A DNA stretch of 64,000 nt from Dryas octopetala (lineage: Eukaryota; Streptophyta; Magnoliopsida; Rosales; Rosaceae). The stretch is from contig OY992833.1 in the NCBI GenBank assembly GCA_963921425.1, positions 25,220,698 to 25,284,697 on the forward strand. Direction: 5' to 3'. Of the stretch, positions 1 through 13,935 are shown in pieces. Numbering within the stretch: position 1 is the stretch's first letter; every line of letters starts with the position of its first letter. Made by a program: the position numbers and the translations under genes. The notes below the pieces were generated by a model. It ran no database searches and was not told the DNA's origin. It saw only the letters and a program-made list of their open reading frames with translations.

Positions 1-789
1 AACTCACACAGCATCAAAGCTAGAAAACCCATTCAACCACGCAATCCAAATGAAATTTCCAAATCCAGATCAGCAATCAAAAAACCCAAGCCATCAATTC
101 AGTACATAATGTACATCTCTCCGAAAAATAAAAAACCCAGTAGATCAATTCAATTTCCAAGCCAAGTTGGTCCAGAGAGAAAGAGGGAGGAGGGAAAGAG
201 AGAGCGAGAGAAGAAAAATGATAGATTTGCACAGAAACAACGACGAGATCGTAGATGGGGAAAGAGAGCGAGAGCGAGAGCGAGAGGGGGATTGAGAAAC
301 ACGAGATCGCAGATGAACAGAAACAAAAAAAGGCTAAGCTCGTGTTATTTAGCACTGCACTTCAACACAGTGTTATACAAGAAGGGCTAAGCCCGTGTTT
401 TAAGTGGAGCGGGCTCATGTAGTCCCACTTAAACTAATACTGGGTGGTACCAAACACGGAATAACTGTGTTATTTAACACAATACCCTTTATTCCCGTGT
501 AACAAACGGGGCCTTAAACTCCTGGGCCTGCCGAAGTCCATGCACCGTTTTATAACCCAATTGGGTCGATGCAGGCCTAAATGAATATCTGGGCCTCTGA
601 ACGGTCCAGGCCCAAAACATTTCAAAATCTACAATCGCTCAACTTAAACGTTTGATTATTCATAAAAATTGAGATTAAGAAGATTATTTAGGATCCAACG
701 GTGGAGATCGCAATATAGATGCTTATCCAGAACTAGCAGATCCCTTATCCTACGCGCACTCTCTGTGCCCTTGTCTCCTTCTCAATCTC
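1..789. other. Upstream intergenic region of the SAM gene
   Basis: No convincing gene. A purine-rich stretch (about 175-300, GA-rich) gives only low-complexity translations. Around 340-515 there are short inverted and repeated motifs (GTGTTATTTA, AAGCCCGTGTT) and the stretch ends in CAAACGGGGCC near 506. That motif is typical of one end of many plant hAT-type MITEs, but I found no matching left end or target duplication, so it is only a possible transposon remnant. The last ~100 bases are the likely promoter and leader of the gene starting at 790. Confidence 0.4.
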
Positions 790-1704
790 ATGGCAGCTGA
801 GTTACAGCCACTAGAGGCCCCAATCACCGCCGGCCCAACAACTACATCTACAACAACACTACCACTGACTACTATTACAACAGCAACGACAACGGCGACT
901 ACAGCAACAGCAACAGCAACGACAACGGTCTTGCCCGCCACCGAGAACCCAGCAGGCCAACAGCAATTGGCCCCCAAACGACAGCGTCGGCCGAGCGTCC
1001 GATTAGGCGAGATCGGGGACCAACCCGCTGCCACAGTCTCCTTCGACTCACACATGCGACGAGCCAGGCACGCTTGGAGGCTCCCCAAAGACTCCAAGGG
1101 CGTAAAGGCTCGCTCGATAACCAACCTCGTGAACGGCAACGAATCCAATGAAATTACAGAGGAGAGGAATCAAAATGGCGACGGAGGTTTTGAGTTCGGT
1201 AACCGGAAAATCAAAGCGAAGAGAGCCACGGGGGCCAAGAGGATCCGATCGAATTGGGTTTCGAATAATTCGAATTCAAAACCCAATTCGATCGCCGAGG
1301 ACGATAGCCGAGGAGAGGACGGCGAGGAGTGGTTTAGCGTGGATCCGGACCACGATAGTCCGGTGAGGGACAACAGTCCGGTCCAGTCGGCGGAGGGGAA
1401 CGAGTTGTGGCAGCAGGCGCAGAGGAGGGCAGGGAATTGGGGGGCTAGGGCATCGGAGAGCAGGGAAAACGACGCCGTGGAGGTGGATAATGATATGCCG
1501 GAGTCGAATTGGAGCGGAGTGAGGTCGTGGTTGATAGAATTGGGGTTGAGTCGGTACACGCCGGTGTTCGAGATACACGAGGTGGACGACGAGGTGTTGC
1601 CCATGTTGACGTTGGAGGACCTTAAAGATATGGGAATCAACGCCGTCGGCTCGCGCCGCAAAATGTACTCTGCCATCCAGAAGCTTCGCAAGGGGTTCTC
1701 GTGA
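790..1704 (+). CDS. SAM (sterile alpha motif) domain protein
   Basis: A single-exon reading frame of 304 residues starting at the first ATG after a short pyrimidine-rich leader. The last ~64 residues (about 241-304) form a SAM domain: WSGVRSWLIELGLSRYTPVF begins helix 1, then come the core LTLEDLKDMGI and the final helix SRRKMYSAIQKL. SAM domains are small helical protein-protein (sometimes RNA-binding) modules. Plants have a family of proteins with one C-terminal SAM domain and a disordered N-terminus, and this fits. The N-terminus is low complexity: residues ~10-50 are almost only Thr and Ala, followed by basic and acidic stretches with Arg-rich patches that could act as a nuclear signal (inference). 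The frame ends right after the SAM domain, as in relatives. Partner and pathway are unknown. Confidence 0.85.
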   Translation: MAAELQPLEAPITAGPTTTSTTTLPLTTITTATTTATTATATATTTVLPATENPAGQQQLAPKRQRRPSVRLGEIGDQPAATVSFDSHMRRARHAWRLPKDSKGVKARSITNLVNGNESNEITEERNQNGDGGFEFGNRKIKAKRATGAKRIRSNWVSNNSNSKPNSIAEDDSRGEDGEEWFSVDPDHDSPVRDNSPVQSAEGNELWQQAQRRAGNWGARASESRENDAVEVDNDMPESNWSGVRSWLIELGLSRYTPVFEIHEVDDEVLPMLTLEDLKDMGINAVGSRRKMYSAIQKLRKGFS

Positions 1705-2902
1705 GTCTTCTTTTTTTTTTTTTTTTTGTAGCAAAATAGTGTAACTTTATCATAAAACTTCGGCCATGGCAGAAATGTTAGAGAAAGTGCTTGTCTGAGA
1801 CTTTTTTTCTCTGAGAATAAAATAATAACAATAATAACCATAGCTTGTGTTCTACTTGTTTGTCCATCTTTTAGTATTCTAATTGTTCTTTGTATTTGTA
1901 GTTTGTAAATGTAACACAACCATATGTTAATATCAACATAGTTTATGTTAACTGATCAGCAGTTCAAAAAGATGTCCATGCCATCTCTCTATTTCTAATG
2001 CCCTTTGCTTCTTGCATTTGTTGCTTTGCATCAGTAGAGAAAAAAAAATATCTTTTGGGAACTTATAAATGCATTATAACTTCAATACATTCTACTGTAC
2101 TATTTGTGAGTACGAAGTATTAGTGCTGCAAGTATGAAGGCACGAGTGCTATGAAGTATGTTGCTAGATTTTCTATGCAGCATGTTATGACTTCAAGTAG
2201 TGTGCCAGTTGGGTTGTTGTTGGTTTTAAAATTATGCATTGCTCAAATTATAGGGTTGATATAGTGAATGCCTTGAGGTTCCTTCTTCGTTGTCTTCCAA
2301 AATGGTCTTGCTCCATAATACTTTCTGTAAACTGGTAACTAGTAGTGTTGGCTTAAATGCTAAATTTGGTATACTTCATAGGCTTCACAATAGTGATGGA
2401 GTGTTTTTAGTATTAAGATTTAAGTGTTGAACTGGAACCCTTTGGAAGAGAATATATAAGGTAAGGACTCAAATTTTGATATGTATGGTGGAAACCAGAT
2501 AGGTAGGAAAATCAGCCTTTCCCACGAAGAAGGGTTGTTGCTCATGTGTTGAGAAAGATGCTGGGATGGATTGGATTGGAACAGCTCAAGCTAATGTTGC
2601 ATGGTATTCCTTTCGTTTGGCAAGAACTACATGTAGGACCTCTTTTTCATCTGTAAATCTAGGACCTAAATAAACCCCACCCCTGTACAACTTAAAGTGT
2701 AGCAATTGAAGTACTTTAAAAATCTAATGCATGTAGGAGCAAAGAAAACTTTCAATAGATATGTTGGTGGTCATGCAATTCACACAGAACTTACATCTTT
2801 GGCTGCATGATGGTGCACAAATTGGTTGCTTTAGATATGTGTGCAGCTGGTTAAATTTGAAGGGTATTTGGCTATAGCTGTGTAGAGTGCACTAACAGGA
2901 TT

Positions 2903-2933
<31 letters not shown>

Positions 2934-4543
2934 GCGCGGGGGGAAGGAATAAAGTAACAATAAGGATGTATCAAACTTTTCCTATTCTGCATTGTTGGTT
3001 GTTCTTGCACTATTTCTGTTGAACTCTGTGCTAAAACTTTTTATTATCTGTAATATTTTGGGATGTTTCTCAACTTTGGGCCAACTCTTGTCCATGGCCT
3101 CTCTCTCTGCACATTTCATCATCGCTACTTCTAAAATTTCGACCTTTTTAAGTTCATTGTGCAAACAATACGATCTGAATGATCACATTGCTTCTTGATT
3201 GGCTCTGTTGCTGTTGTGCCTGGTTTCTCTTAGCAATAGGCAACACAATCTTACTCTCAGTTTTACTTGGTTCAGCTTCAGCCTAGGTCTCTTATGTTCT
3301 CAAGCCAAAATCCCAGCTGATGATGGACATGCTCCTTTCTGTAGGATTCAGCTGCCAAAAGAAGAGTGTTTTTAACTCGAATTTGCTGAGGTTGCAATCC
3401 AGTTCTCTCCCTCTCTAACGCTCTTTTTAGACACACACATACACCATCATGCATTTGTTCTGATTTGAACGAGTTATAGCGCTATTTCTTCCATGTGTTA
3501 ATAGGGTAAGACAATGTTTCAGAAAGTGATGGGTCATGCAACGATCCAAATTCCAAAGCCAGTTGATCTCACATTCACTTCCTAGCTAGGTGGTATATAA
3601 CTAGTGAGCCCTGCGTCTTTCATGAAGTTGAAATTCCTGTGAATATTGTCCTAATTTTGTTACACCCCCAAAATTATGCGACGGTGCAGTCTGGTGGGTC
3701 TTGCCTGTTTGAACGTTTTGCAAAATATAGTTGTAGATTCACAAGAAAATGATGGCTTTCTTAATCTCGAAACAAAACTGATCTGTATAATAGGCTGATT
3801 CAATTCAGCTCTGAATAAAGGTTGGGCTTTCTGGCTTTTCAAATAGGATTGGGGACGAAATGTCATTTTTGTTGGCCCATTAATAAAATCGGGCTTGTAA
3901 TGGATCTTACTGTCCAACAACCATTGTCTACAAATCTTAACATAGTCCTCCTATCTAGTGGCTGGGTTGGCTACTTACACAAGGCATGAGACCACAATCA
4001 AGTTAAGTCCATTAAAGTTGTAGCCTAATACCGTCAAGCACGTACCTAAGGCATATGGCATTTTGTTAATTATTTACACAGAAATTTCATACTAACATAT
4101 ACAAATTGTATCACCAAATTCTGCACTTATTTTGCTGATTAGACCACCCGTAGTACGTAGTTGTGTCGTCATATTGTATAAATTTGTGTCCACTAGTCAT
4201 TCAGAAAAGAGAAACAAAAGAGAAAATCTACATTAATCAATAATTAATATATCACATATTGGAGCTTGTACTAGTTATAACATAATGATAAGAAATAGTT
4301 ATCAAGCCCGCATGTAGGTTTGAGATACACTCTGGGTTATGTTATTGACACCCCAAAACCATAATTAAACTTGGTTTGGGGTATTCCCAACTATTTTCTC
4401 CATCAATTAGAGAAGTGAAAAGAAAAAAGAAAACCATTGATTATAAATTAAGAAAAAAGAATGCAAAAAAAGAGGGGGGTTTACATAAATAAACAATAAT
4501 ACAACCTGGGACCCGATGATTAAATTATGGGGAAAATTGAGTT
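1705..4543. other. Intergenic region between SAM and LAX2-like genes
   Basis: Holds the 3' flank of the SAM gene, with a T-rich stretch just after the stop, and then the 3' flank of the minus-strand LAX2-like gene. The only conspicuous structure is the T-run/G-run tract near 2901-2946. Open frames here are short and have no recognisable domain. The two genes converge across this spacer. Confidence 0.5.
2901..2946 (+). repeat. Homopolymer junction T(12)-G(22)-CGC-G(6)
   Basis: Twelve T are followed by 22 uninterrupted G (2913-2934), then CGC and six more G. The run could form G-quadruplex structures. Long G runs are also prone to length errors in sequencing, so the exact count is unreliable. 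Confidence 0.8.
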
Positions 4544-5652
4544 TTAAGCAGTAGTCATTGTAGTAGTAGAAGTAGTCCTAGCATAGTGCAGCACCATGAC
4601 ATGATCAGTGGTTGTTGAGGAGTCTGGAAGCAAAGTGGTGACTGCGTCCCTTAGACTCCATATGTTATCTCTTACATGCTGCAACGTCAAGAAAGGTTGA
4701 AGCTCTTGTCCTCTACATGTTATCTCTACCTGCAGTTGTTTTCATCCATCAATCCCAATCACACCCACACACACACACCCACACCCACGTGTGACATTAT
4801 TAGTAATGAATTAATAGTACGTACTGTAACATATATGATGATGACAAAGAGAAAGAAGAAGCAAATCATACAGTGATGGGCTAGCAATGCAGATCGATCA
4901 GATCTCACATGCATGAAAAGATCCAAGTTCAGAGATGCAATGATATCGTACGTGCTATTGTAATAATTATGCATGTTAGAACAAAATTATGGAGCTCAAC
5001 TACCCTTTTTCGTTTCTTTGGCTAAGTGTGGATAGTCATGCAGATTCTAAACAAGGAATTCTTCCTTTACATTATACTTAAAGAATCAAACGCCTTATCT
5101 ATTCTAATTCTAATTTATTTCTCCACTCTCCTTTACTACTTAGTCTAACTTTTTAATTTTCTTACATAATAAATCTATAAGTCACTCTTATTAATTAGTA
5201 CATATATATATATATATGATTATTTGTTATGTACTCAAATTGTCTATAACTATTTAGTATAAGTGATCACATTTCGTCTCTCTTTGTCACAGTAGGTGTT
5301 GAGTTAAAAACTTATAATCATAAGTTAATTAATAAAATACAAACATTTTTCAAATAATTATAATTAAGCATAAATTATCAAATGTTAAAAATAAAAAACA
5401 AAAATCAGTAAATATAAGGTAATGTTGAAGTCATGCTTTGTCACTAGCTTACGTATTCCCATGCTATATGTGCTCCATATAAATCTTTGTAACGTCTACT
5501 TTACACATAATCTCTCTCAACTTTTTATCTTTACTCCACGAGATTCTCTTGCCCCACCCCCACACTCGGACGTTAATAAACTTTTATTTTTCAAAACCAA
5601 AACAGCACTCTTATAAAAGTTACATATATATAAGTACGTAGAATTATATTTC

Positions 5653-5718
<66 letters not shown>

Positions 5719-7473
5719 GTAATAATTGTAATTTTCTGATACAAAATAATGACTTTATTGCAAAATAAAAAGAAAAAAACTGCTTCGGTCAGCGGTCAGG
5801 CATTGAAATGGATTGTATGGGGGCTACCCGCTGCCCCCTATCCCACGATATCTTAATCTTCCCGATTTTAATGATTAGGGGACCCATTCAGACTTTGCTG
5901 GTAAGCCAAAATCATGACTCTATGGACTTTAATACTTTATTATTATATTCGCAGAGAACGATACATATATCATATAATATAATCTAGAAAATAAAATCCA
6001 AAAAATCACGTAATGGATCCAAAAAGCACGGCGATGAATAGGCACTATCTTTTTTATTTTTCAAAAGGGGGGCCAAGCCAAGCCTAAGTATTCCAATCCA
6101 ATTTCATTTTCATGCACGTCTCTTTCACGTTGCTTCTAAAAACCCTAATATTATGAAAGGTCAATATTCCTTCATGAACTAGCTTCCACCGTATGATCGA
6201 TCTTCGTTAATATATACATGTTTTTAACTGAATATAATAATCTCTAAGATACTGCTTGAAACCTGGCAAAGCCAAGTTGTTTAAGCTGTCGTTTTTCATA
6301 TTAGCTAACAAGGATTATCCTTGTATTTTTTTAGTGTGCATGCATCGCATTCACCAACCATATACTATTTATTTTCATGGTTTTTAAATAATTAATTAAT
6401 TGTCTGTCTTTCATGCTTTTATTTTTGTTGTTATATCAACAACTTGCATGGAATGATTCTGTTGTAGACTTACCCCTCATGCATTATTAATTAATGCTTT
6501 AATTCCTAGCTCCAACGTAAGTATGTATTTTATTGTCTATGTCTATTCATGTTTGCGATTGGTGAAGTAATCTAGACATCTATTCAAAAATCAATTGACA
6601 TTGAGAGGAATAGCTCAAATTCTTATAAGTTTACTATGAAGCGCCTCATATTTTCAATGCGGGATCTTTCTCTCAACACGCCCCTCACATGTGGCGTCAC
6701 TCATGCCTAACACGTGGATAATTCATATTGAGTGACGTGGGAGCACATGTGGCCTTTTGACACAACACGTGGATAGCCTGCTCTAATACCATAAAAGAGT
6801 CTAGGCATTCATCTCAAAACCAAATGGCAATGAGAGGAGTAGTTCAAACCCTTATAAGCTTATTATGCAAAACCTCACATTTTCAATGTAACATGTTTCT
6901 CTCAACAGTTAGTTGTTGTCGAAGAGATGATGATGAGGTGTTTTAAATAGCCTGCATCAAAGTGCAGCACTTAAGGTTTTGATGGCACTTTTAACTTTTA
7001 AGCACAAAGCCACAAATTAACAATGTATATATGGGAAAAGATGGCAAATTACAAGGGCCTACCGCCTACATTAGCTGTCTTTGAAAGATATATGAGGATG
7101 AGTTGAAAGGAACGAAAGCGTGACGAAAGAGAAGAGATAAAGAGGGATAGAGAGAGAACTAAACGCATGCAATAGGTTTTGAGAATGACAGGGTCCACGT
7201 GTGATTTTTTAGGCCCTACAATATAATTTGGATCGACGGGTAAGTGTTATTATCGACACTTTTTTGTATGGCAATGAGTGTCAACTGGCCAAGATAATCA
7301 AAAATTAGCTTACGACTTAAAGTCAATGAAGTAATTACAAACAAAAAAAGAAAGGTTTGGAAACCATGCTATTGATTAATGCAGTAGATATATGTTATCC
7401 ATGTTCATAAAAAAAGATTCTCTATGCTTCTCATGGATTGTGGTTAATCATCATATTGCAAAACATATTAGAA

Positions 7474-7504
<31 letters not shown>

Positions 7505-10500
7505 TATAATGGGTGCCTAATTAGCTAGCTAGTGTGAAAACAAATCAAAGAACTCAAAAGATAATTTATGTATTGAATTATCGATCATGTGAGGATATCA
7601 AATCATCGAGAGAGAGAAAAAGTCCTAAATTTACGCTAAAATCAGAAGACACTAAGTATATTATATGTAATAAGTTGGAGCTCATCTTTCACAATTCAGA
7701 CCCACTTATAAATCTAATGATTGGGCATGTAGTTGCATGCCAGGTGTGAAGGGTACGAGTTGGCTTTCCGGACGGCATGGCAAAATATTTCTCCCTAGCT
7801 ACAAAAAATTATGTGCCAAGGGATTCACACCACCTGGGCGGTGGATTCAAAACAATAAAGACATCGCTGAGTCAATGGCTAATGTTGAGTTATATATATA
7901 TAACAAAGTACGTGAAAATTAATATTGAGTATATGTATTTAAAAAGCCAAGGATCGAGAATGTTTAGTGTGTCACACATCTTAAATAATTGCCACATATT
8001 ATATTGTCTATATGGTATAGATTATAGAATATATACGGGTGACTCATGACTGTTTTGTGAGAAGGCCGGTATGTATATATAAAAATTTGGGGATAAACAC
8101 TAAACAGTACTGCCTGCAGAGTTTTGATCGTTGGTTGTTGTATAGCTGTTTTGTTAGGGAATGTTAATATTATAAGATACTGTCTCTATCTCATCTCCTA
8201 ACTTCATGGCATGAAGTACAAGGAAACAAAAGAAGCAAATGTATCCAAATCATCGTAAAACATTTTAATATATTACCTATAACGTACGTACATACGTATT
8301 TTGTTGGTTTCATTATTATTCTTTCAAAAACTTTATGTAGTACTGGTAAATATATGATGTAGAGGGTCAACAACTATTTATAATTTAGAAAATTACTCAA
8401 AACCAACTTAAAATTGCAAAACTTAGTTATAAAAAATTGGCATGTAAAGTATGCCATGCAGTTCAGGTCAAATCTATAATTTAGCTAGGTTTAACAAAGA
8501 CATGGGATATATATATGCATATAAATCATATATAATTTAGGTCAAGAGAAGACAAACTCAACTACCACTATGTGATTTTGTATAAATATACCCCTTTAGT
8601 TTTGATCTTGATTTTATACATGTAAATTAAGTTGGGAATGCGCTTAATTTGTCATTTTCTTCTTGATATTTGTGTTGGTTCCTATTTATATAATATGTGT
8701 GTCATAATGTTATAATAATTTCTAGAGTACGTAATAGCGTTTTCTTGTTGTTTTATTGATTAATAATTCATAATGTTATATATATATATATATATATATA
8801 TATGCTATGGCCTGCAAATTAAAATGAGCTGAGCTGACTTCATTTTCTGTTCCAACACTTTTTCTTAGTATATATATAGGAAGGTGATTTTCGCACTTTT
8901 CTTTTCTTCATTTGTATTCCTTCTTATTTTTTTAAATGTTTGTATGTATTTTTATTATTTGTTTTCCACATCTATCCTTTAATTATAAAACGTCACCAAT
9001 GTAAAATTAAATTCTACACATTTAATTTTTTAAAATTGTCATAATTATCTCTATTTCTCTTTTAAAATAAAGAAACACTATTATGTAATCCCTTCCCCTT
9101 TTGTGCGTCTTCTTCATATATAGTATATCTCTCTTTGCTTACTAAGCTATCATGTAACATTCATTCATTAAAAAATCAAATATGCTACATATAAGGAGTG
9201 GTTGCTTGGCATGGGATCATTTTTATTGGCAATGGCGAAGAAAAAAAATTAAAAGACCCAATTAAAAGTGAGGGAATAGACAAATTGAAAAAACCCCCAA
9301 TTAATTTCAAAAAACAAAACCTGGTCATCATTAAAGAAGAAGATACATAAATCATGACCCTCATGAAGAAAACCCAGAAAAATATGACAGGCTAAATATT
9401 TTTTCTAATAAAAGTATAGAATGATGATTGAAATCACATGATTGGTTCACAAAAGAAAAAAAGAAATCATGGTGGCTTAGAAGACAAAGAGATGCAATAT
9501 GAAGAAGATACGACGAGGGGGAGAGAAAACTACTTACTTTTTTTTTTTTCTTAAAATAAAGATGAGAGAATTCATGAAAAAATAATCATTAAGAATTTAA
9601 GATAATTAAAATAAAAATTCAAAAGCCATAAAGGTAGATTTGAAAAAATATATAATAAAAACATACAAAATACATAAATAAATTAAGGAAATGGAGTATA
9701 AACGGAAAAAATAGGAGTGCAAAAATTATATATATATAACTTAATATCCTATTTTTCAGGACGTTGATTAGTTTTCCTATGTGATTTAATTACTCAGCTT
9801 TCACACACAAGATATCTCTACAAATTTCTATCTTGTTAATTGGATCTGTGGTTGACATTAATAACTCCAGTTCTTCCAAGCAAATTTTTGTGTATGCATG
9901 TATGTGTGTGTATATATATATATATATATGATGCTTTGTTAATATAAAGGGAGAAATTAATTATATATGGATCAACTGAAGAATCACAATTAATACGATT
10001 TTAATTAAGTAGATTCATAATTATTATATGATCCCCTACAGCTATTTCTAATGAACTTACATATTTACAAAAAAAAAAAAAACCCAAAAATAATTCAAAG
10101 AAAATGTACCACCGGCAAAGTTTGGTTTGAGATCGAACCTCATAATTTCTTAAATTTTGAAAAGAAATTTAGATTAATGTTTCTTCTTTTAGTGAGAAGA
10201 TTTATGTTTTTAATTCATGTCAGAAAGTACTTGATATTAATTATAACCTAATCAATTATAGCTTCAACTTGCATGCATGGAATTAAATTAATATACCCTA
10301 AATGTATATGTGTGCCATGCATGCATTTTCATTGAGTTATATATGATTAATATATAACCTACAGGCGTACAGCTAGCTCTGACTTTGTTGATCATATATA
10401 ATAGCTGACTTTAGAATCATGATTTAGGCCTTCACGTAACATTTAGTATTGAATACTAAAATTCCATTTAACTTCTCTACAATGATTAATTAAAACCATG

Positions 10501-13500
10501 ATTAATTCGCTTTTTGGTCCAGAATTTTGTCCAATTATCCTATAGTCGATGAATGAGCTAAATTATAGTTTACTCATTACATAAAGAATTTTATAATTTA
10601 AGAATGCTAAGAGTCAGGATGCAGTAAGCTAATCCTTAAAGGGTATAATTAATTTTACTTCACTTGTGCAAAATTTAAGTCACTTTAAACATGAATTATG
10701 TTTCATATGTTTTAAAGATACAAGTAGTAAAGAATTTTACTTCATCATTAATAATTATTAGAAACTTGTAGTGGTATTCCATGATGAGGTGTGTGTTAGA
10801 AGAATTGATCGAATGCAATGATGGTGCCGCAAGAATATTATGCATATTATATACATACAACTATCATTTTATGAGTAATGCATCTCATGCACACCTAGCT
10901 ATCATATATTATTACTCTAAAACTGTATAAAATCTGGTCATGGTTCTCTTACTACGTACAGCTATATATGCTGATCCTTATGCATATACGCTTGTATGCT
11001 AAATATATATAGAGTTAGTTCCCTTCATTAACATGCTACGTACTCACTGCATGCATATGAAAAAAGAACCAAATTCCTAAGTTTAGCCATTTTTTGTTTT
11101 TCTAAGGCTTAACAATTTGAGAGATCGGACATCGAGAAAAAAAAAGGCTTAAAATCAAAAGTACAATTCAAGATGAGTGAAAGTTAAAAATAGGTTTCAA
11201 ATATAGTTTATTAATTTTATAATCAGTTTCAGATTAATACAGTGTGACAAGATCGATCGATTTGTTAATATTAAGTAAAATTAATTTGTATATAATATAT
11301 CTAAATTGACGATAGTTTAAACATCAATCTAAGACACGTTTTACAAGCCAAATTAAGTACTCTATTTCTCACCGATCATCAATTTGAAAATCAACTCCAA
11401 TAGTATGTTTGTACCTCAATGTATAGTACAATATATATATATATATATAATGGGGAGTAAAACACTAGTACGTGTTAATTAGCATCAATTTTTTGAACTT
11501 GAAATTAATGTGGTAGGTGTTAAGATTCATGACCTGAAAGAGAACTAATTATGCGAGAGAACTAATTAAGCGAGAGAACGAGAGGCAAAAAGGAAAGACA
11601 CTACATTGCTTCTAGTAAGTAATATACTATCTATACTAAGGTAACTCACAATAACAGTAAAACTAATCAACTGCTTACACGTACTACTAACTAGGCCTAT
11701 GGCTTAACAGTACAGGGAAAGGGTTCAGATGATCCTAATACGGAGCTTAATGAAATTAATTTCCTAATACTCCAATTCCTAGTGTTTCTTTCCTAGTGTC
11801 TTTTTCTTATAGTGGTGTGTTTCTATCTTTAGTAATATAGATTTTTTCCTTTCTTTTTTTTTTTTTTTTTTGAATTTTGGTTGTGCCTTATCCAGCTTTC
11901 CATGCATGCAGGTATTGCCAGTTCATTGAAATGTTACTTTCATTAATGTTCAGATATGAAACAGGAAACCCCTTTATGCAACGAACGAAAGGTCATTCAT
12001 TTCTCTACCATTAAGATTTTGAGGTTTGGACAAGGCCCAAGGGGTGGTAGGTAAAACTCTTAATTAGCTAGCTAGCATATATGTCATCTACCATATATTG
12101 AACTTTACCCTTTAAATCCATGGCCAAATTAAATCGTCCCACTAACTAAACATAAGCTGAAGACCCAGATAGAAAAACACATTAATTCCCATTATTAGAA
12201 AATAGATAATGGAGCAAAAGGGGCTAATAATACAAAAAGAGAATAGATGACTCTCTGGAAATATACTCACCACCTAAAAATATGGTTTTATCATAAGAAA
12301 CAAATACAACCAGAGAAGCCCATTTTAGTTCTGCTGTTTCTATCATGTCTCTAGCGAACACCAACCATGTGCATATAATTACTTGACAAACATAAACAAT
12401 TTATAGCTTCATTAATTAATTTTTCTCTTTGTTCGATCGTGTGTTCTCTTATGCAGTCGTGTTTTTTTCTTGGTGATCATAAATTAATTCGTAAGTAAAG
12501 AAGCAGCGCTAGCTAGAAATAAATAAAGGTACCAATTCATCAACTACTTCAATTCGTTAACTAAAGATTTTGTGATTTAAATAAGTTGGAAGTAGTGTTA
12601 ATTACATACCTCTGATTCGCTATCCAGTCTGAGCTTATTAACCAGATACTTCTTTATCAATCGAACTGTCATTCTTCCATCTCTAAATTTTCAAAAAAAC
12701 AACAAAAACAAAAATATTGTAGTGATTAAGTAAGTAATTAAAAGGAAAATTTAAATTAAAGGCCACATTATAACATGAACTCCGAAGATATGGAGGGCGG
12801 GATAGAAAATGTTACTTGATTCTGAGGTAGGTTTTGGGTATCTGAGGCAGGAAGGGTTCTTTTACTCTGCATTCATTGACAAACCCAGCAAAGTTAGTTG
12901 AATACAAAAATTTACAAAAAAAAAAAAAAAGAGTGGGACCGGCTACGAATTAAGGTGTAGTTTGTGCAGTACTTACTGGTTTTGTGAAGCTTGGAGCGTA
13001 AACCAAATGCCGGAGTGGGGCCTCCTGGGAGGATCCACAAGTCTGAAATCGAAGGTCGGGCCAGCAACTGCAACGTCGTGATGATATTGAAGTCCAGGAT
13101 TCGTACTTGAAGTGTGGAGTAGGTGTTGAGGATGAAATGGGCGTGCAAAATAGGATGAGGTCGAGGCCGTAGTTCCTATATTAAGCGGGAATGGCCTAAA
13201 TGCCCAGTTCACAAACCCCTCCTGCTGCTGTTGCTGTTGATGAAGAGGAGGAGGAGGAGGAGGAGGATATAAGCTTGCTGCGGAGGAGCTACTCATTCCC
13301 TGGTGTTGAAAATATAAAGAAGCAGTAGTCGCAAAATTGGAATTAAACGCCAGCCGAGAATTATAATTCGGATGAGGATTAGGAACATGGAAGATTGGCG
13401 GCATAGACGACGACGTCGTTGGTCGTGTTGGTGAAATATCAATATGATGAGGACCCGTTGCCGGTAATAGATCCAGTTCAACCAATCCAGAAGTCATCTT

Positions 13501-13935
13501 TCTGGCTGCCGCTTGATGATTGTTGCTGTTGGTTTCTTCATGGCTGCCTAAACCCAATTGGAGCCATCTTTCGTCTCTGTCGACGACTTGTCGGGCAATA
13601 TTAATATCCTTAGAACTGGAGGCGGCGGCTTCTTCTTCGTTGAGACTGTTGGTTCTGGATTCATCTTCAGCCATGAATGGAGGAGGACCCACCAGGACTT
13701 GATCAGATCCTAATAAACAAGAATATTGATCTCTAATATTATTATTCTTATTATTGTACTCATAACCAGCAGCACCTTCTTCTACTTGACTCATAAGCTG
13801 ATGATGATGATCTCCAAAGCTGATCTCCTCCGCCGTATTGTTGTAATAATTGGCACCGCATCCACCATAACCGCCGTAAATTTGATGTTGTTGGTTTTTG
13901 GAAGATAAGTTTTGGGCAGAAGGAACCATGGTCAT
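4544..13935 (-). CDS. LAX PANICLE 2-like protein (four exons, 7.9-kb intron)
   Basis: Four exons join in frame to 422 residues: 13935-12977, 12866-12816, 12682-12610 and 4729-4544, all with GT-AG junctions. Exon 1 encodes a disordered N-terminus rich in Asn, Gln, Pro and His with an EAR-type LQLGL motif (residues ~125-129), which in other proteins recruits TOPLESS co-repressors. The conserved C-terminal module is split over the exons: HSGIWFTLQASQNQ, then VKEPFLPQIPKTYLRIK, DGRMTVRLIKKYLVNKLRL, and last VEITCRGQELQPFLTLQHV with RDNIW. This matches the ubiquitin-like (RAWUL-type) C-terminus of rice LAX2/maize BA2 relatives, which act with bHLH partners in axillary meristem formation. The start is the first of two close ATGs. 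The last intron (12609-4730, about 7.9 kb) separates the final 61 residues, and a gene finder would easily miss that exon. The function in this species is inferred from the family. Confidence 0.85.
4730..12609 (-). other. 7.9-kb last intron of the LAX2-like gene
   Basis: Very AT-rich, with no supportable gene. It contains an (ATT)n microsatellite (about 5653-5718), many (TA)n runs (for example near 7475, 8778, 9911, 11431), and two diverged direct copies of a ~90-bp segment (about 6590-6680 and 6820-6905). The donor is GTATG at 12609 and the acceptor CTGCAG ends at 4730. Confidence 0.75.
5653..5718 (+). repeat. (ATT)n microsatellite
   Basis: About 22 uninterrupted ATT/TTA units inside the long LAX2-like intron; a likely length-polymorphic marker. 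Confidence 0.95.

Noticed and set aside
750-1919. Minus-strand frames over the SAM gene
   Set aside because: Antisense shadows; Val/Ala runs mirror the Thr/Ala-rich coding strand.
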